Of a stretch of DNA of 15,282 nt, positions 1 to 6,762 are shown piece by piece (the stretch's first letter is position 1; each line of letters opens with the position of its first letter). Below the pieces are notes generated by a model that was not told where the DNA came from, did no database searches, and was given only the letters and a program-made list of their open reading frames with translations. A program made the translations under genes and the position numbers. The stretch spans positions 6,633-21,914 of the forward strand of contig DQCI01000079.1 in NCBI GenBank assembly GCA_003545125.1, written 5' to 3'. The DNA is from Paracoccaceae bacterium. GTDB lineage: Bacteria; Pseudomonadota; Alphaproteobacteria; Rhodobacterales; Rhodobacteraceae.

Positions 1-153
1 GGCGCGCTGGTGCGTCACCCGGGCCAGCCGGACTGGGGGACAGGCCAGGTCCAATCCAACATCGGCGGCAAGGTCACGGTCAATTTCCGCCATGCCGGCA
101 AGCGGGTGATCGACACGGCGCGGGTCGAGCTCGACCTGGTCATCGACCCCTGA
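1..153 (+). CDS. DUF3553-type small protein, 3' end only
   Basis: The reading frame is open from the first base and ends at TGA 151-153, giving the last 50 residues of a protein whose start lies outside the window. The visible part (…LVRHPGQPDWGTGQVQSN, then IGGKVTVNFRHAGKRVID) has the pattern of the small DUF3553 family: a short beta-rich fold with a WGxGxVQ motif and a second strand reading VNFxHAGK. This resembles the repeated beta-barrel modules found next to UvrD/PcrA-type helicase tails and in stand-alone small proteins. Function is not established. The family call is from motif memory only. Confidence 0.7.
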   Translation, partial: GALVRHPGQPDWGTGQVQSNIGGKVTVNFRHAGKRVIDTARVELDLVIDP

Positions 154-365
154 CAGGCCCGGGGCCGCTTTGCCGGTTCCTGACCGGGTCGGGACCGGCC
201 GCCGCTGTGCAATCGAAGGGAACATCGATGGACGGTAACACACCTCCAGTGCGATTCAACCGAGTCTGAGGGCGATGCGCGTATCCGGGCACGCGCCCCA
301 TGAGTGTTGCCAAATCCGGGGGGTCGACCTAAACCGCTGTCGGAGGAAACATACCGACAGGCAGG

Positions 366-1136
366 ATGGCGAGGCAGACCCCCGAATTCGAGCTCCGGCT
401 CGCCCGCGACGCGGCCGACATCCGTGCGGGCCAGAGGCTGCGCTATTCGGTCTTCGTCGAGGAAATGGGCGGCGACGGTCCGCTTGTCGACCATGAGGCG
501 CGCCTCGAACGCGACGCGCTCGACGACCGCGCCGACCACCTTCTGCTGTTCGACAAGGCCGCCCCCGGGGGCCCGGCCGTGGGGGCCTACCGGCTGTTGC
601 GGGGCGACATGCTGGGGCCGGGCGAGCTGTTCTATTCGGACGGCGAATACGATCTGTCAGCGCTCACCGGGTCCGGCCGGCGGCTGCTCGAGCTTGGCCG
701 GTCCTGTGTGCATCGCGACTACCGCGGCGGCCCCGCGCTGATGCGGCTCTGGCAGGGGCTCCTGGCTTATGTCGAGCGCCACCGGATCGAGGTGATGTTC
801 GGGGTCGCCTCCTTTCACGGGACCGACCTCGCGCCGATCGCGCCGGCGTTGTCGCTCTTGCATCACCGCCACCTCGCGCCGCCTGAGCTGCGGCTGCGGG
901 CGATCGGCGACAACGCAAGGTCGATGGATCTGATCCCTGAAGCCGAGATCGACCGGCCGGCGGCGATGCGGGACGTGCCGGTGTTGATCAAGGCCTACCT
1001 CCGGCTCGGTGGGTTCGTGGGCGAGGGCGCCTGGATCGACCGGGATTTCAACACGACCGATATCGGCATCGTCGTCGACATCGCCCGGGTGCCCGCGCGG
1101 ATGCGCGCACGTTACGCCGGCGGGGTGCGGGGATGA
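366..1136 (+). CDS. olsB: L-ornithine N(alpha)-acyltransferase (OlsB)
   Basis: OlsB transfers a 3-hydroxyacyl group from acyl carrier protein to the alpha-amino group of ornithine. The product is lyso-ornithine lipid, the first step to the phosphorus-free membrane ornithine lipids. The 256-residue product has the OlsB/GNAT-like layout: an N-terminal RLRYSVFVEEMG (about 24-35), a VDHEARLERD segment (41-50), the conserved core LLELGRSCVHRDYRGG (107-122), FGVASFHGTD (145-154), LSLLHHRHLAPP (162-173) and LIKAYLRLGGFVGEGAWID (207-225). Length fits the family. The ATG at 366 is preceded closely by AGG-type purine runs and no better in-frame start lies nearer the GGAGG at 342-346. The stop overlaps the olsA start (ATGA), so the two are translationally coupled. 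Ornithine lipid genes in this group often respond to phosphate limitation, but no Pho box was identified here. Confidence 0.92.
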   Translation: MARQTPEFELRLARDAADIRAGQRLRYSVFVEEMGGDGPLVDHEARLERDALDDRADHLLLFDKAAPGGPAVGAYRLLRGDMLGPGELFYSDGEYDLSALTGSGRRLLELGRSCVHRDYRGGPALMRLWQGLLAYVERHRIEVMFGVASFHGTDLAPIAPALSLLHHRHLAPPELRLRAIGDNARSMDLIPEAEIDRPAAMRDVPVLIKAYLRLGGFVGEGAWIDRDFNTTDIGIVVDIARVPARMRARYAGGVRG

Positions 1137-1972
1137 GCCCCTGGATCGGAGAGGCGCCGCCGCCGGCGGCGAAGCCGATCGGCCCCATCGGATGGCTGCG
1201 GGTCGGGCTGCGCGGGCTCCCGATCCTCGCCCTCCTGCTGACCGGCCTGGTGCTGACACTCCTGCTCAGGGTGGTCGAGCGCCCCCTGTTCGCACCGGCC
1301 CGGCCGCTCACGCCCTGGATCACCGTGGCCGTGTGCCGGGCAACCCTGCGGCTGATGGGACTGCGGGTCCGGGTGCATGGCGCGCAGATGCGCGAGAACG
1401 GGGCGGTGGTGGCGAACCACGTGAGCTGGCTCGATATTTTCGTGCTCAACGCGCAGAAACGGGTCTGTTTCGTGGCCAAGGCGGAGGTGGCGGGCTGGCC
1501 CGGGATCAACTGGCTGGCCAAGGCGACGGGCACGGTCTTCATCCGGCGCGACCGGCGCGAGGCGGGGTCGCAGATCGATGTGTTCCGCCGCCGGCTGCGG
1601 GCCGGTCACAAGCTGCTGTTCTTCCCCGAGGGTACTTCGACCGACGGGCGCCGGGTGCTGCCGTTCAAGACCGCGCTGTTTGCCGCCTTCTTCGAGCCGG
1701 CGTTGCACGAGACGATGTCGATCCAACCGGTCTCTGTGATCTACCGTGCGCCGCCGGGCGAGGACCGGCGTTTTTTCGGTTGGTGGGGCGAGATGGACCT
1801 GGGCCCGTCGCTTCTGAAGGTGCTGGCCCAGGCGCCGCAGGGCGCGGTCGAGCTTGTCTATCATCCCGGGTTGCGGGTGGCCGATTATCCCGACCGCAAG
1901 GCGCTGGCCCGGGCGCTGGAGGACGCGGTGCGCTTGCCGCTGGACCAGCGGGTCGGGGAGGAGACCGCCTGA
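1133..1972 (+). CDS. olsA: Lyso-ornithine lipid O-acyltransferase (OlsA, PlsC family)
   Basis: OlsA adds the second fatty acyl chain, through an ester bond, to the lyso-ornithine lipid made by OlsB. It belongs to the PlsC/LPLAT 1-acyl-glycerol-3-phosphate acyltransferase family at the inner membrane. The 279-residue product has an N-terminal hydrophobic segment (about 29-47), the catalytic HX4D motif in NHVSWLDIF (H96, D101), a WPGINWLAKATGTVFIRRD block (122-139) containing the family's second motif, and FFPEGTSTDGRRVLPFKTALF (163-183) containing the substrate-binding FPEGT motif. The ATG overlaps the olsB stop by four bases. Neighbour and motif evidence together favour OlsA over a general PlsC, since olsB-olsA pairs are the standard arrangement. 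The downstream sequence is the repeat-rich convergent spacer. Confidence 0.9.
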   Translation: MSPWIGEAPPPAAKPIGPIGWLRVGLRGLPILALLLTGLVLTLLLRVVERPLFAPARPLTPWITVAVCRATLRLMGLRVRVHGAQMRENGAVVANHVSWLDIFVLNAQKRVCFVAKAEVAGWPGINWLAKATGTVFIRRDRREAGSQIDVFRRRLRAGHKLLFFPEGTSTDGRRVLPFKTALFAAFFEPALHETMSIQPVSVIYRAPPGEDRRFFGWWGEMDLGPSLLKVLAQAPQGAVELVYHPGLRVADYPDRKALARALEDAVRLPLDQRVGEETA

Positions 1973-2081
1973 CGGCGGCGCGCCTGCGGCGGGCGGGGGG
2001 GGCCGCCTTGCGGCGGCGCGCCTGCGGCGGGCGGGGCGGGGGCAGCCCCATCGTGCCGAGGGGGCGCAGCCCCATCGTGCC
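1973..2081. repeat. Two direct-repeat pairs in the olsA/thiE-like convergent spacer
   Basis: Directly after the olsA stop a 26-bp GC-only-plus-one-T unit occurs twice without mismatch (1973-1998 and 2011-2036), separated by 12 bp. It is followed by a second exact pair, GCAGCCCCATCGTGCC, at 2042-2057 and 2066-2081 (24-bp period). The rest of the spacer to 2237 shows no gene. The arrangement looks like replication slippage in a convergent spacer; no T-run makes it a standard intrinsic terminator on the plus strand. Confidence 0.85.
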
Positions 2082-2237
2082 TAGGACACGCATTCGCGCA
2101 TGGTCTCGCCGGCGTATTTCTACAAGGATGAGACGGCGACGGCGTGGGTGCGTGTTGGCGCTGACGGGACGCGGGGATCGCGGTTGCCACAGTGCCACGG
2201 CGTCTGCGCGTTGTGCGTCGCGAGCGGGCGGCCGGTG

Positions 2238-2861
2238 TCAGCCGCGCGCGGCGGCCAATGTCGTGAGCATGGCCACCGGATCCTCGGCCGACCAGAGCTC
2301 TTCGCCGAAAGCGAGGAAGTCGGCGAGCGGGGAGAGGCTGCGGACCAGATCTTCGGTGAGCCCGCCTTCGGCAACCACCGGCACCTCGATCATCTCGCTC
2401 CACCATTGAAACAGCGCGGGCTCCGCCACGGTCCCGTCCCCGAGGCCGGACTGTCCGACCGGGCCGAAACTCACGTAATCGGCGCCGTTTTCACCCGCCA
2501 CAAGGCCTTCGTGGCGCGAGGCGCCGCAGAAGGCGCCGACAATGGCGTCCTGGCCGAGATCGGCGCGGGCTTTGCGCACGTGCCGCGCGCCGTCGGAAAA
2601 ATGAACCCCGTCGAGCCCATGGTTCGCGGCGATGAGTTTGTGGTCGGTGAGAACCACGGCGATGTCGCGGGCGTGGCAGACCTCGCGCAGCGCGTCCGCG
2701 CCGCGGCCGATCGCGCCTTCGTCGCGGGTCGCGAGGTCAAGCCGGACGCAGGCAACCTCGACGGCATCGAGGGCGCGCGCGAGCAGGTCGGCAAAGACGT
2801 CGAGATCGAAGCTCGGGGGGGTAACGAGGTAAATCTGCGGCAGGTCCTGGTCGGTGGACAT
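2238..2861 (-). CDS. ThiE-like (thiamine phosphate synthase family) protein, divergent
   Basis: The 207-residue product has a TIM-barrel pattern of the thiamine monophosphate synthase/TenI family: IYLVTPPSFDLDVFADLLAR (10-29), VACVRLDLATRDE, VVLTDHKLIAANHGLDGVHF, GAFCGASRHEG, GADYVSFGPVG, VPVVAEGGL and a C-terminal FLAFGEELW. Order and spacing match ThiE. However, canonical substrate-binding positions look altered: the usual QxRxK after strand 2 reads VRLDL, the Q after the GVHxG motif is absent, and the lysine of the (T)K element after the GPxF loop is not seen. It may therefore be a paralogue with a different role, a common annotation in this order. The ATG at 2861 follows GGAG six bases upstream; a start 18 codons earlier has no such site. 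It reads away from the TfoX-like gene with a G-rich repeat between them. Confidence 0.75.
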   Translation of the reverse strand: MSTDQDLPQIYLVTPPSFDLDVFADLLARALDAVEVACVRLDLATRDEGAIGRGADALREVCHARDIAVVLTDHKLIAANHGLDGVHFSDGARHVRKARADLGQDAIVGAFCGASRHEGLVAGENGADYVSFGPVGQSGLGDGTVAEPALFQWWSEMIEVPVVAEGGLTEDLVRSLSPLADFLAFGEELWSAEDPVAMLTTLAAARG

Positions 2862-2905
2862 TGGCGTCTCCGGTTTGTTCGGCCCGTGCATAGCCGGTTT
2901 TGCGG

Positions 2906-2980
2906 GACGCCCCAAGGGGCGTCTTGGGGGGCGTCTTGGGGGGCGACACGGGGGGGCGACTTGGGGGCGCGCGACTTGAG
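2906..2980. repeat. G-rich 12-13 bp degenerate tandem repeat with a perfect 8-bp inverted repeat at its edge
   Basis: About five degenerate copies of GGGGCGTCTTGG / GGGGCGACTTGG run from 2916 to 2980; the first two copies are identical (2916-2927, 2928-2939). Five runs of four or more G fall on the plus strand. At the left edge, GACGCCCC-AA-GGGGCGTC (2906-2923) is a perfect inverted repeat. It sits downstream of the TfoX-like stop and 45 bp upstream of the ThiE-like start on the transcribed minus strand. The stem has no following T-run, so a terminator role is possible but unproven. Confidence 0.75.
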
Positions 2981-2983
2981 GGG

Positions 2984-3313
2984 CTACTTGGGCGGCAGGG
3001 CGCGCACGAACCCGAGCGCGAGGCCCATCAACCGCTCCCGGCGGTCTTCGTCGGCGAGGGCGTCGTCGGAGACGTCGATGAAACCGCCCATCCGGCGCCC
3101 GGTGAAGGCCATCGGCTCTGCGCCGGGCACGGTGAGGGCGGCCGCCTCGTTCTCCTTGCCGACCCGGAACATGCCGCCGCCTGGGTGGACCCCACAGAGC
3201 ATGTGGCCGTCGAGCAAAAGAACCAGGCCGCCGAACATGCGTTTCTCGGTGATCCCGGGCAGATCGGCGAGATCGCCGCGCAGGATCTCGGCCAATCCTT
3301 CGTCATGGGCCAT
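2984..3313 (-). CDS. TfoX N-terminal-domain protein
   Basis: This 109-residue protein is a stand-alone TfoX N-terminal domain (the fold of the competence regulator TfoX/Sxy, without its C-terminal part). Recognisable elements are KRMFGGLVLLLDGHMLCGV (24-42), MFRVGKENEAAAL and the FTGRRMGGFIDV block. TfoX proteins regulate natural competence genes in gammaproteobacteria, but single-domain alphaproteobacterial members such as this have no established role, so no competence function is claimed. The ATG at 3313 has a strong AGGAGGG ribosome-binding site six bases upstream. It is transcribed away from the trmJ-like gene, with only 69 bp between the two starts, so both promoters must lie in or near that short gap. 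Confidence 0.85.
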   Translation of the reverse strand: MAHDEGLAEILRGDLADLPGITEKRMFGGLVLLLDGHMLCGVHPGGGMFRVGKENEAAALTVPGAEPMAFTGRRMGGFIDVSDDALADEDRRERLMGLALGFVRALPPK

Positions 3314-3382
3314 GGTGCCCTCCTTGCGTTTCGGGGTGGTGCGAGCGTATCACGCGGCGCACGGGATTGAGAAGGTTGAGAG

Positions 3383-4168
3383 ATGAGCGCAGATGTCAGC
3401 GACAACGCCGGTTCGGGTTTCGGTGCGACGACCAGCGGGCCGGTGCCGGCGATCGTGCTGGTCCGGCCTCAGATGGGCGAAAACATCGGTGCAGCGGCGC
3501 GCGCGATGCTGAACTTCGGTCTCGACCGGATGCGGCTGGTGGCCCCGCGCGACGGTTGGCCCAATCCCAAGGCGGTGGCGATGGCCTCCGGCGCCGGCCG
3601 GGTGCTCGACGGGGCGGGTGTGTTCGACGATCTCGGCGCGGCGCTTGCCGATTGCGATTACGTTTTTGCCACCACCGCACGGGGCCGCGAGCTTGCCAAG
3701 CCGGTGCTGAGCCCGGAACGCGCGATGGAACAGGCCCGTGCGCTGACGGCGGCGGGCAAGAGGGTCGGCGTGATGTTCGGCCCCGAGCGCGCGGGGCTCG
3801 AGAACGAGGACATCGCCCGGGCCAACGCGATCGTCACCTTCCCGGTGAACCCGGAATTCTTTTCGCTCAACCTCGCCCAATCGGTGCTCCTGCTCGGTTA
3901 CGAATGGCGCCGGCAGGGGGGCGAGGTGGCGCATGAGGTGCTCGCCAACACCACCTTCGCCAGCGGCGTCGAGGTGGAGAAACTCGCCGACCATTGGGAA
4001 GCGGAACTGGACCGGGCGGGGTTTTACTTCCCCGAGACGAAAGCGGCGGGGATGAAACTGGTGCTGCGCAACATGTGGTCGCGTCTGGGGCTCACGAAGT
4101 CGGACGTGCAGCGGTTTCACGGGATGTTGCGGCAGGTGCTCCGGGCACGGGAGGCGGGCGACGACTGA
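3383..4168 (+). CDS. trmJ: tRNA (cytidine/uridine-2'-O-)-methyltransferase TrmJ-type, SpoU/SPOUT family
   Basis: TrmJ methylates the 2'-OH of nucleotide 32 in the anticodon loop of several tRNAs using S-adenosylmethionine. The 261-residue product shows the three SpoU-family motifs that form the trefoil-knot SAM site: motif 1 in QMGENIGAAARAMLNFG (N34, R40), motif 2 in GVMFGPERAGLENEDI (129-144) and motif 3 in FFSLNLAQSVLLLGYEW (159-175). The C-terminal helical extension (WSRLGLTKSDVQRFHGMLRQ) matches TrmJ rather than the shorter TrmL or the N-terminally extended TrmH/RlmB groups. The ATG follows GAAGG seven bases upstream. It is probably monocistronic: the next gene on the right is convergent. 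Enzyme specificity within the family is an inference. Confidence 0.85.
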   Translation: MSADVSDNAGSGFGATTSGPVPAIVLVRPQMGENIGAAARAMLNFGLDRMRLVAPRDGWPNPKAVAMASGAGRVLDGAGVFDDLGAALADCDYVFATTARGRELAKPVLSPERAMEQARALTAAGKRVGVMFGPERAGLENEDIARANAIVTFPVNPEFFSLNLAQSVLLLGYEWRRQGGEVAHEVLANTTFASGVEVEKLADHWEAELDRAGFYFPETKAAGMKLVLRNMWSRLGLTKSDVQRFHGMLRQVLRAREAGDD

Positions 4169-4296
4169 TTTCGCCCGAGGCTTCGCGCGTGGAGTCTGAA
4201 TTCGCGCTACCTTTAGCAAAAACAATGGCTTGGGACCCCGTCCGAGGTCGCCCGCTCTTCGCCCACCCTTGTCCCGAGGCGAAATGCGGTGCCCTG

Positions 4297-4788
4297 TCAG
4301 CCCCGTATCCGTGCCGCGGCCAGCCAGACAAAGACGATCGCGAAGGAGCCGAGCGCGTTGAGGTTGGCCATGGTGATGTCGAGCAGCTCCCAGGGGATCG
4401 CGTCCGACATTCGCCAGGGGATCTCGTCGCAGCGCACCAGCGGCGCGGCGGTGAGTCGGTCGAGCAGATCCTCGGTGCTCAGCCCCGAGATGTCGTCGCC
4501 GGTGCAGGACGCGGGGCCGGCCCACCAGTGCCGCTCCACCCCGGTGTGAAAGGCGCCAAGTCCCGAGGTGATCGCCGCCGCCAAAGCCCCGAACCAGGCC
4601 AGCCAGTACCAGCGCGTCGCCAGCGCCACGAGGCCGATCAAGATTGCCGCGTAATGCGGATAGCGCTGCCAGTAGCACATCTCGCAGGGCGCATAGCCCA
4701 AGAGCTGGAAGGTCCAGGCCCCGGCGATGGAGAGCACCGAGAAGGCCCAGGCGAACAGGATCAGGTTGCGGCGGGTCAAAAGGGTCAT
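4297..4788 (-). CDS. DsbB-family disulfide bond formation protein
   Basis: This 163-residue integral membrane protein has four hydrophobic segments and the two cysteine pairs expected of DsbB, the quinone-linked enzyme that reoxidises the periplasmic thiol oxidase DsbA. The first pair is in the first periplasmic loop, APCEMCYWQR (C35, C38). The second pair lies in the second loop (C95 in PASCTGDD and C120 in LVRCDEIPW). The arginine after the CxxC motif (R42), near the quinone site in DsbB, is present. The ATG at 4788 overlaps the last base of the upstream YqaA-like stop (TGATG), so translation is coupled. No DsbA is present in the window. A DsbI-type specialised partner is the alternative, but length and loop sizes fit general DsbB. 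Confidence 0.88.
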   Translation of the reverse strand: MTLLTRRNLILFAWAFSVLSIAGAWTFQLLGYAPCEMCYWQRYPHYAAILIGLVALATRWYWLAWFGALAAAITSGLGAFHTGVERHWWAGPASCTGDDISGLSTEDLLDRLTAAPLVRCDEIPWRMSDAIPWELLDITMANLNALGSFAIVFVWLAAARIRG

Positions 4789-5366
4789 CACAGGTATTTC
4801 ACCGCCACGAAGCCGCCGACCAGAAGGATCATGAAGGCGGTGAACACGAGACCCAGCCGCTTCTCGATGAAGTCGCGGATCGGCGCGCCGAATTTCCAAA
4901 GGAGTGCGGCGACGATGAAGAAGCGCAAGCCCCGCGCGACCACCGAGGCCACCATGAAGACGGCGAAGTTGAGCCCGGTGACACCCGACAGGATGGTGAT
5001 GACCTTGTAGGGGAACGGCGTGACCCCGGCGATCAGAACCGCCCAGGCGCCCCATTCGTTGTATTTCGTCGAGAATTCCGCAAAATAGGCGTCTTTGCCG
5101 TAGAACTCGAGCACCGGCCGGCCGATGGACTCGAATGCGCCCCAGCCGATGAAGTAGCCGAGCATGCCACCCAGCACCGACGAGGCCAGCGCGATGCCGG
5201 CAATCAGGAAGGCGCGGCGCGGGGTGGCGATGATCATCGGAATCATCAGGATGTCGGGCGGGATCGGGAACACCGAGCTTTCGATGAAGGCCACGAAGGC
5301 GAGCGCCCAGAGCGCGTGTTTGCTCTCGGCCAGAGAAATCGTCCAGTCGTAAAGTCTTTTCAGCAT
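4788..5366 (-). CDS. YqaA-family membrane protein (DedA/VTT, SNARE-associated domain)
   Basis: The 192-residue product has the VTT/DedA-related fold: an N-terminal amphipathic region, then FVAFIESSVFPIPPDILMIP (24-43) with the conserved glutamate and proline-rich re-entrant element. This is followed by glycine-rich membrane helices, LIAGVTPFPYKVITILSGVTG (111-131) with the second re-entrant hairpin, and a final membrane helix. Members of the wider superfamily act in lipid scrambling or transport and envelope homeostasis; YqaA itself has no firm function. The start at 5366 was chosen because GAGG lies six bases upstream; a longer start at 5396 has no site. It is the first gene of a two-gene unit with the DsbB-like gene, with a one-base overlap. 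A TTGACC hexamer on this strand (5415-5410) could be a -35 box, but the matching -10 is poor. Confidence 0.85.
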   Translation of the reverse strand: MLKRLYDWTISLAESKHALWALAFVAFIESSVFPIPPDILMIPMIIATPRRAFLIAGIALASSVLGGMLGYFIGWGAFESIGRPVLEFYGKDAYFAEFSTKYNEWGAWAVLIAGVTPFPYKVITILSGVTGLNFAVFMVASVVARGLRFFIVAALLWKFGAPIRDFIEKRLGLVFTAFMILLVGGFVAVKYL

Positions 5367-5444
5367 GTCCCGCCTCATTTGGCCGCTTTGCAGCATGGGC
5401 CGCGCTGTGGGTCAAGTCCCCGTGGCGCAATCGGGCGCTCAAGC

Positions 5445-5450
5445 TATAGT
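5445..5450 (+). promoter_or_regulatory. Possible -10 element (TATAGT) for the metallopeptidase gene
   Basis: TATAGT lies 31 bp upstream of the ATG at 5482 in the divergent spacer and is one mismatch from TATAAT, which is unusual in such GC-rich DNA. The sequence 17 bp upstream (GTGGCG) is a poor -35, so the call rests on the -10 alone. Confidence 0.35.
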
Positions 5451-5481
5451 GAACGCGAGTGTTTTAGGGGCGGAGGGTCAC

Positions 5482-6323
5482 ATGAAATGGCAAGGGCGGC
5501 GCGGCAGCCGCAATATCGAGGACCGGCGCGCGCGCGGCGGCAAGGCGGCGGGGGTTGGCGGCGTCGGCCTGCTGGTGGTGCTGGCGATCGGGTATTTCGC
5601 GGGCGTCGACGTGACGCCGCTGCTGGAGGGGCAGGGCGGGCTCGCCTCCGGGGGGAGCGCGGAGATCACCGAGGCCGACAGGCAGGCGGGCGAGTTTGTT
5701 TCGGTCACCCTGGCCGATACCGAGGAGGTCTGGAGCGCGTTGTTCGAGGCCCAGGTGGGCGAGCCCTACGACCCTGTGACGCTGGTGCTCTACAAGGATG
5801 TGACCCAATCGGCTTGCGGCGGCGCGTCCGGCGCAACCGGTCCGTTCTATTGCCCGGGCGACCAGAAGGTCTACCTCGACACCGCCTTTTTCACGACCCT
5901 GACCCGGCAACTCGGGGCGCAGGGCGATTTCGCGGCCGCTTATGTGGTGGCGCATGAGGTGGCCCACCACGTTCAAGACAAGCTTGGCATTCTTGGCCAG
6001 GCCAACCGGATCCGCGCCCAGGTGAGCGAGGCGGAGAGCAATGCGATCTCGGTTCGGATCGAGTTGCAGGCCGACTGCTACTCCGGGATCTGGGCGCGTC
6101 ATGTCGAGGCGCGGTTCGGCACCCTGGAGCGGGCGATCTGGAGGAGGCGGTGAACGCCGCGCGTCAGATCGGCGACGACACGCTGCAACGGGGCGCCGGC
6201 CAGGTGCCGATGCCGCATACCTTCACCCACGGCACATCAGCGCAGCGCGCGCGCTGGTTCGCGACCGGCTACCAGGCGGGCGACATGCGGGCCTGCGACA
6301 CATTCTCGACGGACGATCTGTGA
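5482..6323 (+). pseudogene. YpfJ-type neutral zinc metallopeptidase, frameshifted near the 3' end
   Basis: The family is a membrane-anchored putative zinc peptidase (YpfJ/DUF-type 'neutral zinc metallopeptidase'). The first part (5482-6153, 223 residues) has an N-terminal membrane helix (about 21-40), the TLVLY…GGASGATGPFYCPGDQKVYLD block, the zinc motif HEVAHH (H158, E159, H162) and the third ligand in ELQADCYSGIWA (E194). After GTLER (codon cgg, 6130-6132) the frame runs into IWRRR-stop. One base back, the -1 frame from 6132 reads GDLEEAVNAARQIGDDTLQ, then FTHGTSAQRARWFATGYQAG and CDTF, ending at TGA 6321-6323. This is exactly the C-terminus expected of the family, giving a total near 280 residues. 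One G missing from the GGG at 6131-6133 explains it. It may be a real mutation or a sequencing error; all zinc ligands precede the break. The start has GGAGG five bases upstream. Confidence 0.9.
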
Positions 6324-6526
6324 CCCTGTGACGGCGCGGGGTCGGCCCCGACGCCCCTGAAAGGCGCCCCTGAAGGACGGGGCGATGCGGCAAAGACCGG
6401 CGGGCGGGGCGCGTTCGGGATCTCGGCTGCGTGGCGTTGGCGGCGACCGCGTTGACCATAACGACATATCGGGCAGGCGTCCGGGCTGGGGGCGCCACCG
6501 TGCCGTGCGGCCGGGCGATCTCGCGA

Positions 6527-6553
6527 TTGACGCTGACGCTGCCCGGCGATAAA
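6527..6553 (+). promoter_or_regulatory. Putative promoter of tRNA-Leu
   Basis: TTGACG (6527-6532) matches a -35 box at five of six positions. GATAAA (6548-6553), 15 bp on, or the overlapping ATAAAT with 16 bp spacing, serves as -10. Transcription would start about six bases before the mature tRNA 5' end at 6566, a normal short leader for a tRNA. The spacing is slightly short, hence the moderate confidence. Confidence 0.5.
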
Positions 6554-6565
6554 TGGAAGCTCCGG

Positions 6566-6652
6566 GCCCGAGTGGCGGAATTGGTAGACGCAGGGGATTC
6601 AAAATCCCCCGATGGCAACATCTTGTCGGTTCGAGTCCGACCTCGGGTACCA
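6566..6652 (+). tRNA. tRNA-Leu, anticodon CAA
   Basis: An 87-nt class II tRNA with encoded CCA. The acceptor stem GCCCGAG (6566-6572) pairs with CTCGGGT (6642-6648, one G-U), followed by discriminator A and CCA (6650-6652). The D-arm contains GGCGGAATTGGTAGACGC. The anticodon stem GGGGA/TCCCC encloses the loop TTCAAAA with anticodon CAA, reading the UUG codon. A long variable arm follows (GATGGCAACATCTT region). The T-arm is GTCGG-TTCGAGT-CCGAC. All expected leucine-tRNA features are present, so it looks functional. A decayed integrase begins about 110 bp downstream on the same strand, as is usual for elements that use a tRNA 3' end as attachment site. Confidence 0.97.
6636..6648 (+). repeat. 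Candidate attachment-site copy 1 (tRNA-Leu 3' end)
   Basis: TCCGACCTCGGGT, the 3' half of the T-arm plus acceptor strand of tRNA-Leu, is repeated exactly at 7910-7922, just past the integrase remnant. tRNA 3' ends are the classic attB of tyrosine-recombinase elements. The 13-bp match alone is short. Confidence 0.45.
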
Positions 6653-6762
6653 GGGCCTCCGATGACAGAATGGTTTTGCTTCGGCTTTGAGCCGTTGCCG
6701 GGAGCAGGACACGGCGTCGGGAATCAACCCGCCCAGCGTCGCTGTCGTCAAGGGCCGAGGTA

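Noticed and set aside
2100..3386. 428-codon plus-strand frame over the ThiE-like and TfoX-like genes
   Set aside because: It is the antisense shadow of two genes with clear family motifs and good ribosome-binding sites on the minus strand.
6127..6140. Programmed -1 ribosomal frameshift in the metallopeptidase gene
   Set aside because: The site GAGCGGGCGATC has no X XXY YYZ slippery heptamer, and no family precedent is known to me; a missing G is simpler.
6560..6690. Minus-strand open frame across the tRNA with the phrase VGLEPT…GILNPLRLP
   Set aside because: This is the familiar false protein produced by translating the antisense strand of a leucine tRNA; the tRNA itself is complete.
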